A stretch of DNA of 7,503 nt from Gammaproteobacteria bacterium (GCA_020445245.1 JAGRHB010000086.1:1-7503), one strand, 5' to 3'. Positions 1 through 6,492 are shown, counted from the first letter of the stretch. Made by a program: numbers and translations. The notes: generated from the sequence alone by a model not told the origin.

Positions 1-12
1 GGCGCCTCTCAC

Positions 13-31
13 GACCTCGTCTGACCTCGTC
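13..31. repeat. Short direct repeat upstream of first gene
   Basis: The 9-mer GACCTCGTC occurs twice, at 13-21 and 23-31, so the copies start 10 bp apart, about one helical turn. It sits about 40 bp before the start of the first DUF2173 gene. It could be a regulator half-site pair, but it could equally be chance, or the tail of an upstream gene cut off by the window edge. No convincing promoter hexamers were found around it. Confidence 0.25.
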
Positions 32-70
32 AGGCACCACAATGCTCTCTTCAAAGTCAGGACAACAGTG

Positions 71-424
71 ATGACGGATCTGAACAAACTCATGGTACTC
101 AAGGGTGCGCAGGCGGCCTTTCTGATGAACGATCGCGGTGAGCTGCAGCAGCATGTGCTTGCCGACGGCTCGCCGCTGGACGAGACGGCGCTCGACCTGC
201 TGGCACACATGTGCGTGGCGAACAACGCGATCGCGACGATGCAGGCCCGCGGTTGGGAGGCGAACTCCGATAACAAGGGGTTTTATCCGATCAACGGTTT
301 CACCATGATCGGTATGGACTGGTCGGCGATCACAGACGGCAATCTCGGTGTGGTCGTCAGCAACAAGGATGCCGACTATGAAGCCGCCTACCAGGCCCTG
401 GCACAGCAGGGAGGTGCCGGGTGA
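71..424 (+). CDS. DUF2173 family protein (first of tandem pair)
   Basis: Small soluble protein of 117 aa with no signal peptide or membrane segment. It has the layout I associate with DUF2173 (COG4831, described as Roadblock/LC7-like): an N-terminal 'LNKLMVLKGAQAAF' strand, a 'DRGEL' turn, a helical middle with 'MCVANNAIATMQARGWEA', and C-terminal strands 'GFTMIGMDWSAITDGNLGVVVS' followed by a final helix. Function is unknown; Roadblock-fold proteins often form dimers and act as GTPase or regulatory partners, but nothing here shows that role. ATG at 71 is preferred over the adjacent GTG at 68 because AGGA at 59-62 is better spaced from it. The gene overlaps the next DUF2173 gene by 4 bp (GTGA), so the two are probably co-translated. 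It is more diverged from the family pattern than its neighbour: it lacks the usual SGxxWTPxxGW segment. Family call is from recalled motifs. Confidence 0.8.
   Translation: MTDLNKLMVLKGAQAAFLMNDRGELQQHVLADGSPLDETALDLLAHMCVANNAIATMQARGWEANSDNKGFYPINGFTMIGMDWSAITDGNLGVVVSNKDADYEAAYQALAQQGGAG
408..415 (+). promoter_or_regulatory. Strong ribosome binding site for second DUF2173 gene
   Basis: AGGGAGGT lies 5 nt before the GTG at 421, inside the 3' end of the preceding gene. It supports GTG 421 as the true start despite the non-ATG codon, and suggests the second protein is made at least as efficiently as the first. Confidence 0.75.
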
Positions 425-753
425 TCAAGCAACTTCTCGCCGTCGACGGGGTGATGGCGGTCTCCCGGTTTCGCGACGACGGCGCCTTCGTCGAGGGCTA
501 CGGGGTATTGCCGGAGGCCGAACTGGCAGCGCTGGCGCACTTTGCGCATGACTACAAGCGTATCGTCCAGGGCAACGCGGATCAGCTGTCGATGTTTACC
601 GGAATCAGCGGTTGGACGCCGCCGGGCGGCTGGATCGTACGTGGCGCCAGGATGTCGGTGTGCAGTGTCGCCAATCTGGTGTGTACCGTGGACAATGCCG
701 ACGGCAACCTGTCGGAGGTGATGGAGTACCTGGCGGAGGCGTCGCATTACTGA
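421..753 (+). CDS. DUF2173 family protein (second of tandem pair)
   Basis: A 110-aa soluble protein starting at GTG. It fits the DUF2173 family pattern well: 'IKQLLAVDGVMAVSRFRDDG' at the N-terminus, a helical centre (about residues 31-58), then 'SGWTPPGGWIVRGARMSVCS' near residues 64-83, and a last strand 'ANLVCTVDNADG' followed by a C-terminal helix. It shares the overall plan of the upstream protein (N-terminal KLM/QLL-x-x-x-G strand, central helices, ending strand plus helix) but low identity, so the pair is an old duplication rather than a recent one. The 4-bp overlap and strong ribosome binding site suggest coupled expression and perhaps a heterodimer; that is inference. Biochemical role unknown. 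A possible promoter for pcnB follows it directly. Confidence 0.82.
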   Translation: MIKQLLAVDGVMAVSRFRDDGAFVEGYGVLPEAELAALAHFAHDYKRIVQGNADQLSMFTGISGWTPPGGWIVRGARMSVCSVANLVCTVDNADGNLSEVMEYLAEASHY

Positions 754-772
754 CCCGACAGGGCGTGCGGCG

Positions 773-801
773 CTGAACGGCGGCGCGCGCCGGTGTATGA
801 T
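773..801 (+). promoter_or_regulatory. Candidate sigma70-type promoter for pcnB
   Basis: TATGAT at 796-801 matches the -10 consensus at 5 of 6 bases. The hexamer 17 bp upstream, CTGAAC at 773-778, matches the -35 consensus at only 3 of 6. If used, transcription would start near 808, leaving a leader of about 33 nt before the proposed ATT start of pcnB at 841. The weak -35 keeps confidence low. Confidence 0.4.
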
Positions 802-840
802 CCGCCCAAACAACTTCCCACACCTACTCGGTAACCGCAT

Positions 841-843
841 ATT
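841..843 (+). promoter_or_regulatory. pcnB: Probable ATT start codon of pcnB
   Basis: The pcnB reading frame is closed by TAA at 832-834. Between that stop and the conserved 'VIPRDQHQIS' segment the in-frame codons are CCG CAT ATT TCC AGC CCA GTC GTC ATA. ATT is the only reasonable initiator that keeps the whole conserved block; ATA at 859 would cut into it. E. coli pcnB is known to start at AUU, a codon that initiation factor 3 discriminates against. Upstream pairing to 16S rRNA is weak (GGTA, 830-833), consistent with poor translation. A frameshift or sequence error joining an ATG at 797 is the main alternative. Confidence 0.7.
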
Positions 844-2139
844 TCCAGCCCAGTCGTCATACCCCGCGATCAGCATCAGATCTCACGGGCCAACATCTCG
901 CCCAATGCGCTGAAGGTTCTCTATCGCCTCAAGGCAGCCGGGTTCGAGGCACACCTGGTCGGCGGTGGGGTACGCGATCTGCTGCTGGGCCGCGAACCCA
1001 AGGACTTCGATGTCGCTACCGACGCCAGCCCGGAGCAGGTGCGTCAGACGTTTCGCAACTGCCGGCTGATCGGCCGCCGCTTCCGCCTTGCGCATGTGCA
1101 GTTTGGTGGTGAGATCATCGAGGTCGCGACCTTCCGTGCCGGGCAGGACGCCGACGTATCGGAAAATCACCAGACGGACGAAGGCATGCTGCTGCGAGAC
1201 AACGTCTATGGCACGATCGAGCAGGATGCACTGAGGCGCGATTTCACCGTCAATGCGCTGTACTACAACATTTCGGATTTCTCGATCATCGACTATGCGG
1301 GCGGGGTCGATGACCTGAACGACGGTCTGTTGCGCCTGCTCGGTGACCCCGAGACAAGGTATCGCGAGGACCCGGTACGTATGCTGCGCGCGGTGCGATT
1401 TGCCGCAAAGCTGGGATTTCGCCTGGCACCCGGAACCGAGGCACCAATCCCTGTGCTGGCATCGCTGTTGGCGGACGTCCCCTCGGCGCGCCTGTTCGAG
1501 GAGGTGTTGAAGTTGTTTCTCGGTGGTACCGCGGTCGCGTGTTTCGAGAAGCTGCGTCAGTACGGCCTGTTCGCCGAGTTGTTCCCGGATACGGATGCCA
1601 GCCTTGCGCGACTGGAGCACGAGTTTCCGTTGACGCTGGTGCTCAAGGGGCTGGAAAACACCGACAACAGGATCCATGAGGACAAGCCGGTGACACCGGC
1701 CTTCCTGTTCGCGGTCCTGCTGTGGGAGCCGGTCCGTCTGCGTGCGGCGCAGTTGCAGGCGGACGGGGAGGCCCCTTACCAGGCGGTGCAGCGTGCCGGT
1801 GGTGAGGTGGTGGCCCGGCAGGTTCAGCGCATTGCACTGCCGCGTCGCTTCAGCACGCCGATGCAGGAGATCTGGGGCCTGCAGTCCCGCTTCCTGCAGA
1901 CCCGGGGCAAGCGGCCGCAGCGCCTGTTGACCCACCCGAGGTTCCGGGCGGCCTACGATTTCCTGCTGTTGCGCGCCCGGTCGGGCGAGGCGGATCCGGA
2001 ACTGGCTTCTTGGTGGACAGCGTTCCAGGACGGTAATGTCGAGGCACCTGCGCCGACAGAACCCGGCTCAGCGGGACGTCGCTCGCGCCGCGGCGGACGC
2101 CGTCGGCGGCGCAAGCCGGCGGTTGCCGAAGGGGAATGA
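841..2139 (+). CDS. pcnB: Poly(A) polymerase I (PcnB)
   Basis: Template-independent polymerase that adds poly(A) tails to RNA 3' ends and so promotes decay; cytoplasmic, possibly membrane-associated as in E. coli. From the ATT start the protein is 432 aa (E. coli about 465 with a longer N-terminus). Visible landmarks: VIPRDQHQIS near residues 6-15; GGGVRDLLLG at 41-50; catalytic carboxylates D55 and D57 in KDFDVAT; the FRNCRLIGRRFRLAHV block that separates bacterial poly(A) polymerases from CCA-adding enzymes; RRDFTVNALYY at 132-142; and REDPVRMLRAVRFAAKLG. The tail is very basic, with an arginine run in its last 20 or so residues, like the E. coli RNA-binding tail. The first GTG inside the gene (1039) would delete the catalytic aspartates and is rejected. 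Stop overlaps the folK start (ATGA). Identity is secure; the start is inferred. Confidence 0.95.
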   Translation: MSSPVVIPRDQHQISRANISPNALKVLYRLKAAGFEAHLVGGGVRDLLLGREPKDFDVATDASPEQVRQTFRNCRLIGRRFRLAHVQFGGEIIEVATFRAGQDADVSENHQTDEGMLLRDNVYGTIEQDALRRDFTVNALYYNISDFSIIDYAGGVDDLNDGLLRLLGDPETRYREDPVRMLRAVRFAAKLGFRLAPGTEAPIPVLASLLADVPSARLFEEVLKLFLGGTAVACFEKLRQYGLFAELFPDTDASLARLEHEFPLTLVLKGLENTDNRIHEDKPVTPAFLFAVLLWEPVRLRAAQLQADGEAPYQAVQRAGGEVVARQVQRIALPRRFSTPMQEIWGLQSRFLQTRGKRPQRLLTHPRFRAAYDFLLLRARSGEADPELASWWTAFQDGNVEAPAPTEPGSAGRRSRRGGRRRRRKPAVAEGE

Positions 2140-2642
2140 AGGTAGCCGCCTGCGTCGTCTATATCGGCCTTGGCAGCAATCTCGACGATCCGGTCAGGCA
2201 GGTCGGGGACGCGCTGCTGGAAATGCGACAGATCCCCGGATCACGGCTCGTGCGGCACTCCCGGCTTTACCGGTCGACACCGATCGGTCCGCAGGATCAA
2301 CCGGATTACGTCAACGCCGCGGCCATGCTGGAGACGGCACTGGGTCCATTCGAGCTGCTGGATGCCCTGCAACAGATAGAAAAACGCCACCGACGCGAAC
2401 GCAGTGTCCGCTGGGGGCCGCGCACACTCGACCTCGACCTGCTGTTGTACGCCGACCGCCGCATCGACAGCCCGCGCCTGCAGGTCCCGCACCCGCAAAT
2501 GCACAGGCGCGCCTTCGTGCTGGTGCCGCTGCATGAGATCGCGCCGCAGCTGACGGTGCCCGGTCAGGGGGCGCTCGCGGTGCTGCTGGCGGATGTCGAC
2601 ATGCAGGGACTGCGAGCCGTGGGCGAAGTCGATACCGGTTGA
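2136..2642 (+). CDS. folK: 2-amino-4-hydroxy-6-hydroxymethyldihydropteridine pyrophosphokinase (HPPK)
   Basis: Transfers pyrophosphate from ATP to 6-hydroxymethyl-7,8-dihydropterin, the step before dihydropteroate synthase in folate synthesis; cytoplasmic. The 168-aa length is normal (E. coli about 159). Motifs in order: YIGLGSNLDDP (9-19), the pterin-binding LYRSTPIGPQDQPDYVNAA (44-62), the HPPK signature WGPRTLDLDLLLY (93-105) with Mg-binding D99 and D101, and VPHPQMHRRAFVLVPLHEIAP (117-137). The start ATG overlaps the pcnB stop by 4 bp. The nearest purine-rich site (AAGGGG, 2129-2134) is too close to act as an ideal ribosome binding site, so translation may depend on coupling to pcnB; a poorly started pcnB could therefore also limit folK. 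The pcnB-folK order is as in E. coli. Confidence 0.96.
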   Translation: MKVAACVVYIGLGSNLDDPVRQVGDALLEMRQIPGSRLVRHSRLYRSTPIGPQDQPDYVNAAAMLETALGPFELLDALQQIEKRHRRERSVRWGPRTLDLDLLLYADRRIDSPRLQVPHPQMHRRAFVLVPLHEIAPQLTVPGQGALAVLLADVDMQGLRAVGEVDTG

Positions 2643-2670
2643 GCCCCGGGCGGAGCGCTGACAGGTGCTA

Positions 2671-2699
2671 TTTCAACCCGTCCGTGCTGGCGATACACT
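2671..2699 (+). promoter_or_regulatory. Weak candidate promoter before panB
   Basis: In the 103-bp folK-panB gap, TTTCAA (2671-2676) and TACACT (2694-2699) lie 17 bp apart, matching the -35 and -10 consensus at 3 and 4 of 6 bases. This is the best promoter-like pair seen in the gap. The panBC genes may equally be read through from pcnB-folK, since no terminator hairpin with a T-run is visible after folK. Confidence 0.25.
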
Positions 2700-2735
2700 C
2701 GAAACCACCCGATGCGCGATGCTCGGTGATTCCGC

Positions 2736-2742
2736 AGGAGGA
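2736..2742 (+). promoter_or_regulatory. Ribosome binding site deciding the panB start
   Basis: AGGAGGA lies just before GTG 2746. It supports GTG over the ATG/CTG-region starts upstream (the frame stays open back to 2665) and gives a protein of exactly the usual PanB length. Confidence 0.8.
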
Positions 2743-2745
2743 CAG

Positions 2746-3540
2746 GTGAGCAAGAACACGATAAGCACGCTTAACCGCATGAAGGCCGCCGGCGAGAAAA
2801 TCGCCGTCATTACCAGCTACGACGCCTCTTTCACCCGGCAGATCGAGGCGGCAGGTATGGATGTGATCCTGGTCGGCGATTCGCTCGGCATGGTGGTGCA
2901 GGGACACGAAAGCACGCTTCCGGTCACGGTCAGCGACATGGTCTATCACACCGCGAATGTGATGCGTGTCAGCACCAGGGCGATGGTGATCGCCGATATG
3001 CCGTTCATGAGCCATGGCACGCCGCAGCAGGCCCTGGATACCGCGGGCCGCCTGATGAAGGAGGGCGGTGCGCACATGGTCAAGATAGAAGGCGGCGCAC
3101 CACAGGTGGAGACGGTGCGTCATCTCACGGCGCGTGCGGTCCCCGTGTGTGGCCATCTCGGGCTGATGCCGCAGTCGATCCACCAGCTCGGCGCCTATCG
3201 GGTGCAGGGTCGCGGTGAACACGAGGGCGAGCGGATACTCAAGGATGCCGTAGCCTTGCAGCATGCCGGTGCCCAGATGCTGGTGCTGGAGTGCGTACCC
3301 GCCGTGCTCGCGGCCGAGATAAGCCGTGCGCTCGATATCCCGGTAATCGGAATCGGTGCCGGGGCCGACACGGACGGCCAGGTGCTGGTGCTGTACGACA
3401 TGCTCGGCATTACGATGGAGGGCACGCCGAGTTTCGTGCACAACTTCCTTGCGGGACAGAACAGTGTACAGGCGGCACTTGCGGCCTATGTGCAGGCGGT
3501 CAGGGATGGCACCTTCCCGGCGGCAGGGCACGCGTTCTGA
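2746..3540 (+). CDS. panB: 3-methyl-2-oxobutanoate hydroxymethyltransferase (ketopantoate hydroxymethyltransferase)
   Basis: Transfers a hydroxymethyl group from 5,10-methylenetetrahydrofolate to alpha-ketoisovalerate, giving ketopantoate, the first committed step to pantothenate and coenzyme A; cytoplasmic TIM-barrel enzyme. From GTG 2746 it is 264 aa, the same length as E. coli PanB. Landmarks: ITSYDASFT (22-30); LVGDSLGMVVQGHESTLPV (42-60) with metal ligand D45; ADMPFMS (83-89) with D84; MVKIEGG (111-117) with K113; AVPVCGHLGLMPQS (131-144); LVLECVP (179-185) with catalytic E182; and IPVIGIGAG (198-206). The open frame extends 27 codons further upstream but that part has no PanB similarity. 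The stop overlaps the panC start by 1 bp (TGATG), so the two are translationally coupled. The folate cofactor links it loosely to folK next door. Confidence 0.97.
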   Translation: MSKNTISTLNRMKAAGEKIAVITSYDASFTRQIEAAGMDVILVGDSLGMVVQGHESTLPVTVSDMVYHTANVMRVSTRAMVIADMPFMSHGTPQQALDTAGRLMKEGGAHMVKIEGGAPQVETVRHLTARAVPVCGHLGLMPQSIHQLGAYRVQGRGEHEGERILKDAVALQHAGAQMLVLECVPAVLAAEISRALDIPVIGIGAGADTDGQVLVLYDMLGITMEGTPSFVHNFLAGQNSVQAALAAYVQAVRDGTFPAAGHAF

Positions 3541-4385
3541 TGATCACAACCGGCGAAATCGACAGTCTGCGCACCCAGGTCGAATCGTGGCGGCGAGGAG
3601 GCAACGTAGCCTTCGTGCCGACGATGGGCAATCTGCACGCCGGGCACCTGTCGCTGATCGAGGCTGCGCACAAGGTCGCCGACCGGGTGGTGGCCAGTAT
3701 CTTCGTCAATCCGCTGCAGTTTGGTGCGGGAGAGGATTTCGACAATTATCCGCGCACGCTGGAACGCGATGCCGCGATGCTTGCGGCCGAAGGCACCGAC
3801 CTGTTGTTTGCGCCTTCGGTACGGGTGATGTATCCCAAGGCGCAGGCCGAACAGACCCGGGTTGAGGTGCCTGGTCTGTCTGATGTGCTGTGTGGCGCCT
3901 GCCGACCCGGGCACTTCATCGGCGTGGCGACGGTCGTGTGCAAGCTGTTCAACATGGTGCAGCCCGATATCGCCCTGTTCGGTAACAAGGACTACCAGCA
4001 GCTGATGGTGATCCGCCGGATGGTGCAGGACCTGGCGATGCCGGTGAAGATCATTGGCGTCGAGACGATGCGCGAAAGCAGCGGATTGGCGATGAGTTCA
4101 CGCAACGGGTACCTCAGCGACGATGAGCGAGCCATAGCACCGGTGCTCTACCGCGTGTTGACCGGTGTTGCGCAGGCGTTGCGCGAGGGCAGCCGGGACT
4201 TCTCCGGTCTGCAGGCGCAGGCGGCGAGGGAGCTCGATGACAATGGTCTGCGCACCGATTACGTGGCAATTCGGAATGCGGCCGATCTGCTCGAACCGGT
4301 GGCCGGCGAGGACAGGTTGGTGGTCCTTGCAGCGGCGTTCCTCGGCAAGGCCAGGCTGATCGACAATATAGAGGTCGCTCTTTAA
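3540..4385 (+). CDS. panC: Pantothenate synthetase (pantoate-beta-alanine ligase)
   Basis: Condenses pantoate with beta-alanine using ATP through a pantoyl-adenylate, yielding pantothenate; cytoplasmic homodimer of the cytidylyltransferase fold. The 281 aa from ATG 3540 match the family's usual 280 or so. Motifs: VPTMGNLHAGHLSLI (26-40) with the H33-x-x-H36 ATP site; SIFVNPLQFGAGEDFDNYPRT (53-73); CGACRPGHFIGVATVVCKLFN (118-138), with Cys where most relatives have Ser after GA; FGNKDYQQL (147-155); and SGLAMSSRNGYL (181-192), the KMSKS-equivalent loop. It overlaps panB by 1 bp. The open frame runs far upstream inside panB in another frame, but similarity begins only at this ATG. panD (aspartate decarboxylase, the beta-alanine source) is not in the window. 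Confidence 0.97.
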   Translation: MITTGEIDSLRTQVESWRRGGNVAFVPTMGNLHAGHLSLIEAAHKVADRVVASIFVNPLQFGAGEDFDNYPRTLERDAAMLAAEGTDLLFAPSVRVMYPKAQAEQTRVEVPGLSDVLCGACRPGHFIGVATVVCKLFNMVQPDIALFGNKDYQQLMVIRRMVQDLAMPVKIIGVETMRESSGLAMSSRNGYLSDDERAIAPVLYRVLTGVAQALREGSRDFSGLQAQAARELDDNGLRTDYVAIRNAADLLEPVAGEDRLVVLAAAFLGKARLIDNIEVAL

Positions 4386-4404
4386 CCGCGGTCCCTGCCC
4401 GGGG
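4386..4404. other. Short convergent gap between panC and kinase gene
   Basis: Only 19 bp separate the two converging stop codons. The gap is GC-rich (it contains CCGCGG and part of a CCCGGGG run) but shows no hairpin followed by a T-run on either strand. Transcripts from either side probably run into the opposite gene unless Rho stops them. Confidence 0.6.
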
Positions 4405-6492
4405 TCATGGCTTTTCTGCTGGCCCCGCCGGGATCCAACGGCGCAGGATCTCGTCCAGTGACGTGACATCAACCGGCTTGGCGAGAAAATCGTCCATGCC
4501 TTCTGCGAAAAGACGCTCGTTGCTGCCTTTTTGTACATCCGCGGTGGTGGCAATCAGTGGCGGATAGCTGCGTGGCCCCGAGCCCTGCCGCTGCTGCAGT
4601 TCCCTGACCACGTCGAGTCCCGACAAACCTGGCATGTGCACGTCGAGAAATACCAGGTCGTAGGATTGTTCGTCGACCTGCCACAGGGCGTCGGCACCGG
4701 ATTCGACACGATCGGCGATAACGTCGCGAGCCTGAAGCAGGTAGACCAGCAACTTGCCGTTGATTGGGTCGTCATCGACCACCAGGGCACGCATGTTGGG
4801 ATTGCGCCTGGTTGGTGGGCGCTGTCTGCTGCCTCTGGTCGTGGCGCCATTTTGCTGTGCAATGTGCAGTGGCAATGTGACGGTAAAACAGGAGCCTTTC
4901 CCCTCGCTGCTGTCGACTTCGATCGTGCCACCGAGTGACTCGGTGATATTGCGGGCGATGACCAGGCCCAGCCCCGTACCGCCGAATGCGCGCCGGCTCG
5001 ATTGATCAACTTGGTAGAAAGGCTCGAAAACCTTGGAAAGTGCGTTGCCGGGGATGCCGACGCCGGTGTCAGAGACGCGCAGGATCAGCAAGGATTCAGG
5101 GCATCCGGCACGGGTTTCGGTCTCCAGCTGGAGACCGCCACGCGGTGTGAACTTGATGGCATTGTCGAGCAGGATTCCCAGCATCTGGCGGAGGCGCAGG
5201 CCATCTGTCTCGATCGCAAACGGTAGCTGCGGTTCCTCGCGGTACAGCAGTTCGAGCCCTTTCTGTTCGGCCTTGGCACGAAACAGGCGGATGGTGTCAT
5301 CGAGAAGGACGGGGAACTCGACAACCGCTTCGCGCACTGAGAACTTGCCTGCCTCGATGCGCGAGAAGTCGAGGATTTCTTCGATCACGCCGAGCAGGTT
5401 GCGTGCAGAAAGATCAATCAGGTCGAGATGTTCGCGCTGTTCCTCGCTGAGTGTGCTCTGCGCGAGGACGTGAGTGAATCCGATGATGCCATTGAGCGGG
5501 GTCCTGATCTCGTGACTCATTGCGGCAAGAAAGGCACTCTTGGCCCGACTGGCGGATTCGGATTTTTCCTTTTCTTCCTCGATTCGGCGCTCGAACGCCT
5601 TGTGCGCCGAATTGTCGATGACGGCGACGACCAGCAGGCACCTCTTGTCGAGCTGCAATGTGGTCGCGGTGGTGGTCACCGGCAGTTCGCGATTGCCAAG
5701 CCGCAGCGTGGTCTCCAGCGATAGCGGCTTGTCCGCCGGGGTCGACTCTAGGCATGCACGCGTCTCCGGGCCGACCAGATCGTCCAGCCGGGCCGGTGCC
5801 GAGGCGATGGATGCGAACAGTGTCTGTGCGGCGGCATTGGAGTCGATGACGGCGCCGTCCACCGTGTCGACCAGCAGCAGGGGGATCGGCGATGCGCTGA
5901 ACAGCGTCGCCGCGCGCGCCTCGCTCTGCGCGGACCGTGACTGCAGTTGCATCAGCGACCACCAGCCCAGGCCCATCATGCCCAGCAGGGCGGCCGTCCA
6001 TACGAAAAAGCTGACCCGCGTATCGTCACGCATCGCCTGGAAGAACACGGGACTGACCTTGATCGTCAATAGGCCGACCAGTCGGCCGTCGACCGGATCG
6101 AACAGCGGAATCCGGTTGTCGAAGCAGTCGCTACATGCCGTGTTGCCGATACTGAACGAGCCCAGCTCGAACGGCGGCACGAACTCCATCGTTGCGGCAG
6201 AGAAATAGGATTCACCCGTCTGGGTATCCCTGAGAATCAGCATCTTGCTCAGGGCATCGCGGATCGCCGATGTATCAGGCGGGTTGGTGCCATGGCTCAT
6301 CAAGTGCTGAATGTTCTCGGCGTTGGCCTGCGCCAGGATGCGGGCCGTTGTTTCCGCCTCACTGCGCAGTCGTGGCTCGAGGATCAGCAGCCAGTCGAAC
6401 GCGCTGAGTGTCGCGAGGGCGAGCATCAGTACGAGAAATACTGTCGCCACGGCGCTGTGGTGATGCGGACTACTGTTGCCGTATGGCTTCAT
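4405..6492 (-). CDS. Membrane-bound hybrid sensor histidine kinase with C-terminal receiver
   Basis: A 695-aa inner-membrane kinase. Order: short cytoplasmic start; TM1 about 16-36; periplasmic sensor about 37-160; TM2 about 161-181; PAS-like region about 194-295; short coiled coil 299-318; HisKA with H-box H327 in AMSHEIRTPLNGIIGF; HATPase_c with N-box D443/N444, G1 DTGVGI (475-480) and G2 GGTGLGL (504-510); linker; receiver domain from about 567, with acidic pocket D573-D575, phospho-acceptor D617, T649/T650 and K672. All catalytic residues are present, so it should be active. There is no DNA-binding or cyclase output, so phosphate must pass to an HPt protein or another partner not in this window. 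The sensor domain carries CSDCF (120-124) before a 'GRLVGLLTIKVS' strand, like haem c sensors but with Phe for the haem-ligand His. The gene overlaps the YfiR-like gene by 23 bp. Signal unknown. Confidence 0.93.
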   Translation of the reverse strand: MKPYGNSSPHHHSAVATVFLVLMLALATLSAFDWLLILEPRLRSEAETTARILAQANAENIQHLMSHGTNPPDTSAIRDALSKMLILRDTQTGESYFSAATMEFVPPFELGSFSIGNTACSDCFDNRIPLFDPVDGRLVGLLTIKVSPVFFQAMRDDTRVSFFVWTAALLGMMGLGWWSLMQLQSRSAQSEARAATLFSASPIPLLLVDTVDGAVIDSNAAAQTLFASIASAPARLDDLVGPETRACLESTPADKPLSLETTLRLGNRELPVTTTATTLQLDKRCLLVVAVIDNSAHKAFERRIEEEKEKSESASRAKSAFLAAMSHEIRTPLNGIIGFTHVLAQSTLSEEQREHLDLIDLSARNLLGVIEEILDFSRIEAGKFSVREAVVEFPVLLDDTIRLFRAKAEQKGLELLYREEPQLPFAIETDGLRLRQMLGILLDNAIKFTPRGGLQLETETRAGCPESLLILRVSDTGVGIPGNALSKVFEPFYQVDQSSRRAFGGTGLGLVIARNITESLGGTIEVDSSEGKGSCFTVTLPLHIAQQNGATTRGSRQRPPTRRNPNMRALVVDDDPINGKLLVYLLQARDVIADRVESGADALWQVDEQSYDLVFLDVHMPGLSGLDVVRELQQRQGSGPRSYPPLIATTADVQKGSNERLFAEGMDDFLAKPVDVTSLDEILRRWIPAGPAEKP

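Noticed and set aside
20..43. Promoter for the DUF2173 pair (CTGACC with CACAAT)
   Set aside because: The two hexamers are only 11 bp apart, too close for sigma70; no better pair was seen in the short upstream sequence.
781..792. 12-bp perfect palindrome CGGCGCGCGCCG as a terminator
   Set aside because: There is no loop and no following T-run. Such GC palindromes arise easily in this composition, and it overlaps the candidate pcnB promoter spacer.
797..914. Small plus-strand frame starting at ATG 797 (MIRPNNFPHLLGNR...), overlapping the pcnB start region in another frame
   Set aside because: Its ATG lies inside the candidate -10 box and it has no good ribosome binding site. Kept only as the alternative pcnB start if an indel exists near 835.
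883..1935. Long minus-strand open frame (350 aa) opposite pcnB
   Set aside because: It mirrors the pcnB codons in a high-GC gene; its residues are rich in Arg/Gln/His without domain motifs, while the plus strand carries clear PcnB motifs.
1039..2139. Start of pcnB at GTG 1039
   Set aside because: The same frame continues upstream with GGGVRD and the catalytic DxD, which are essential and conserved; starting at 1039 would remove them.
2665..2745. 27-codon N-terminal extension of panB
   Set aside because: It has no PanB similarity and precedes an excellent ribosome binding site; GTG 2746 gives the family length.
2668..3531. Minus-strand open frame (287 aa) opposite panB
   Set aside because: It spans almost exactly the panB gene, is rich in His/Arg, and has no recognisable motif; a typical antisense shadow.
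3291..3539. Upstream extension of the panC frame within panB
   Set aside because: Arg/Gly-rich out-of-frame reading of panB; PanC similarity starts at ATG 3540.
5540..6208. Plus-strand open frame (222 aa) opposite the kinase gene
   Set aside because: Ser/Arg-rich shadow of the kinase; no motif, no ribosome binding site of note.
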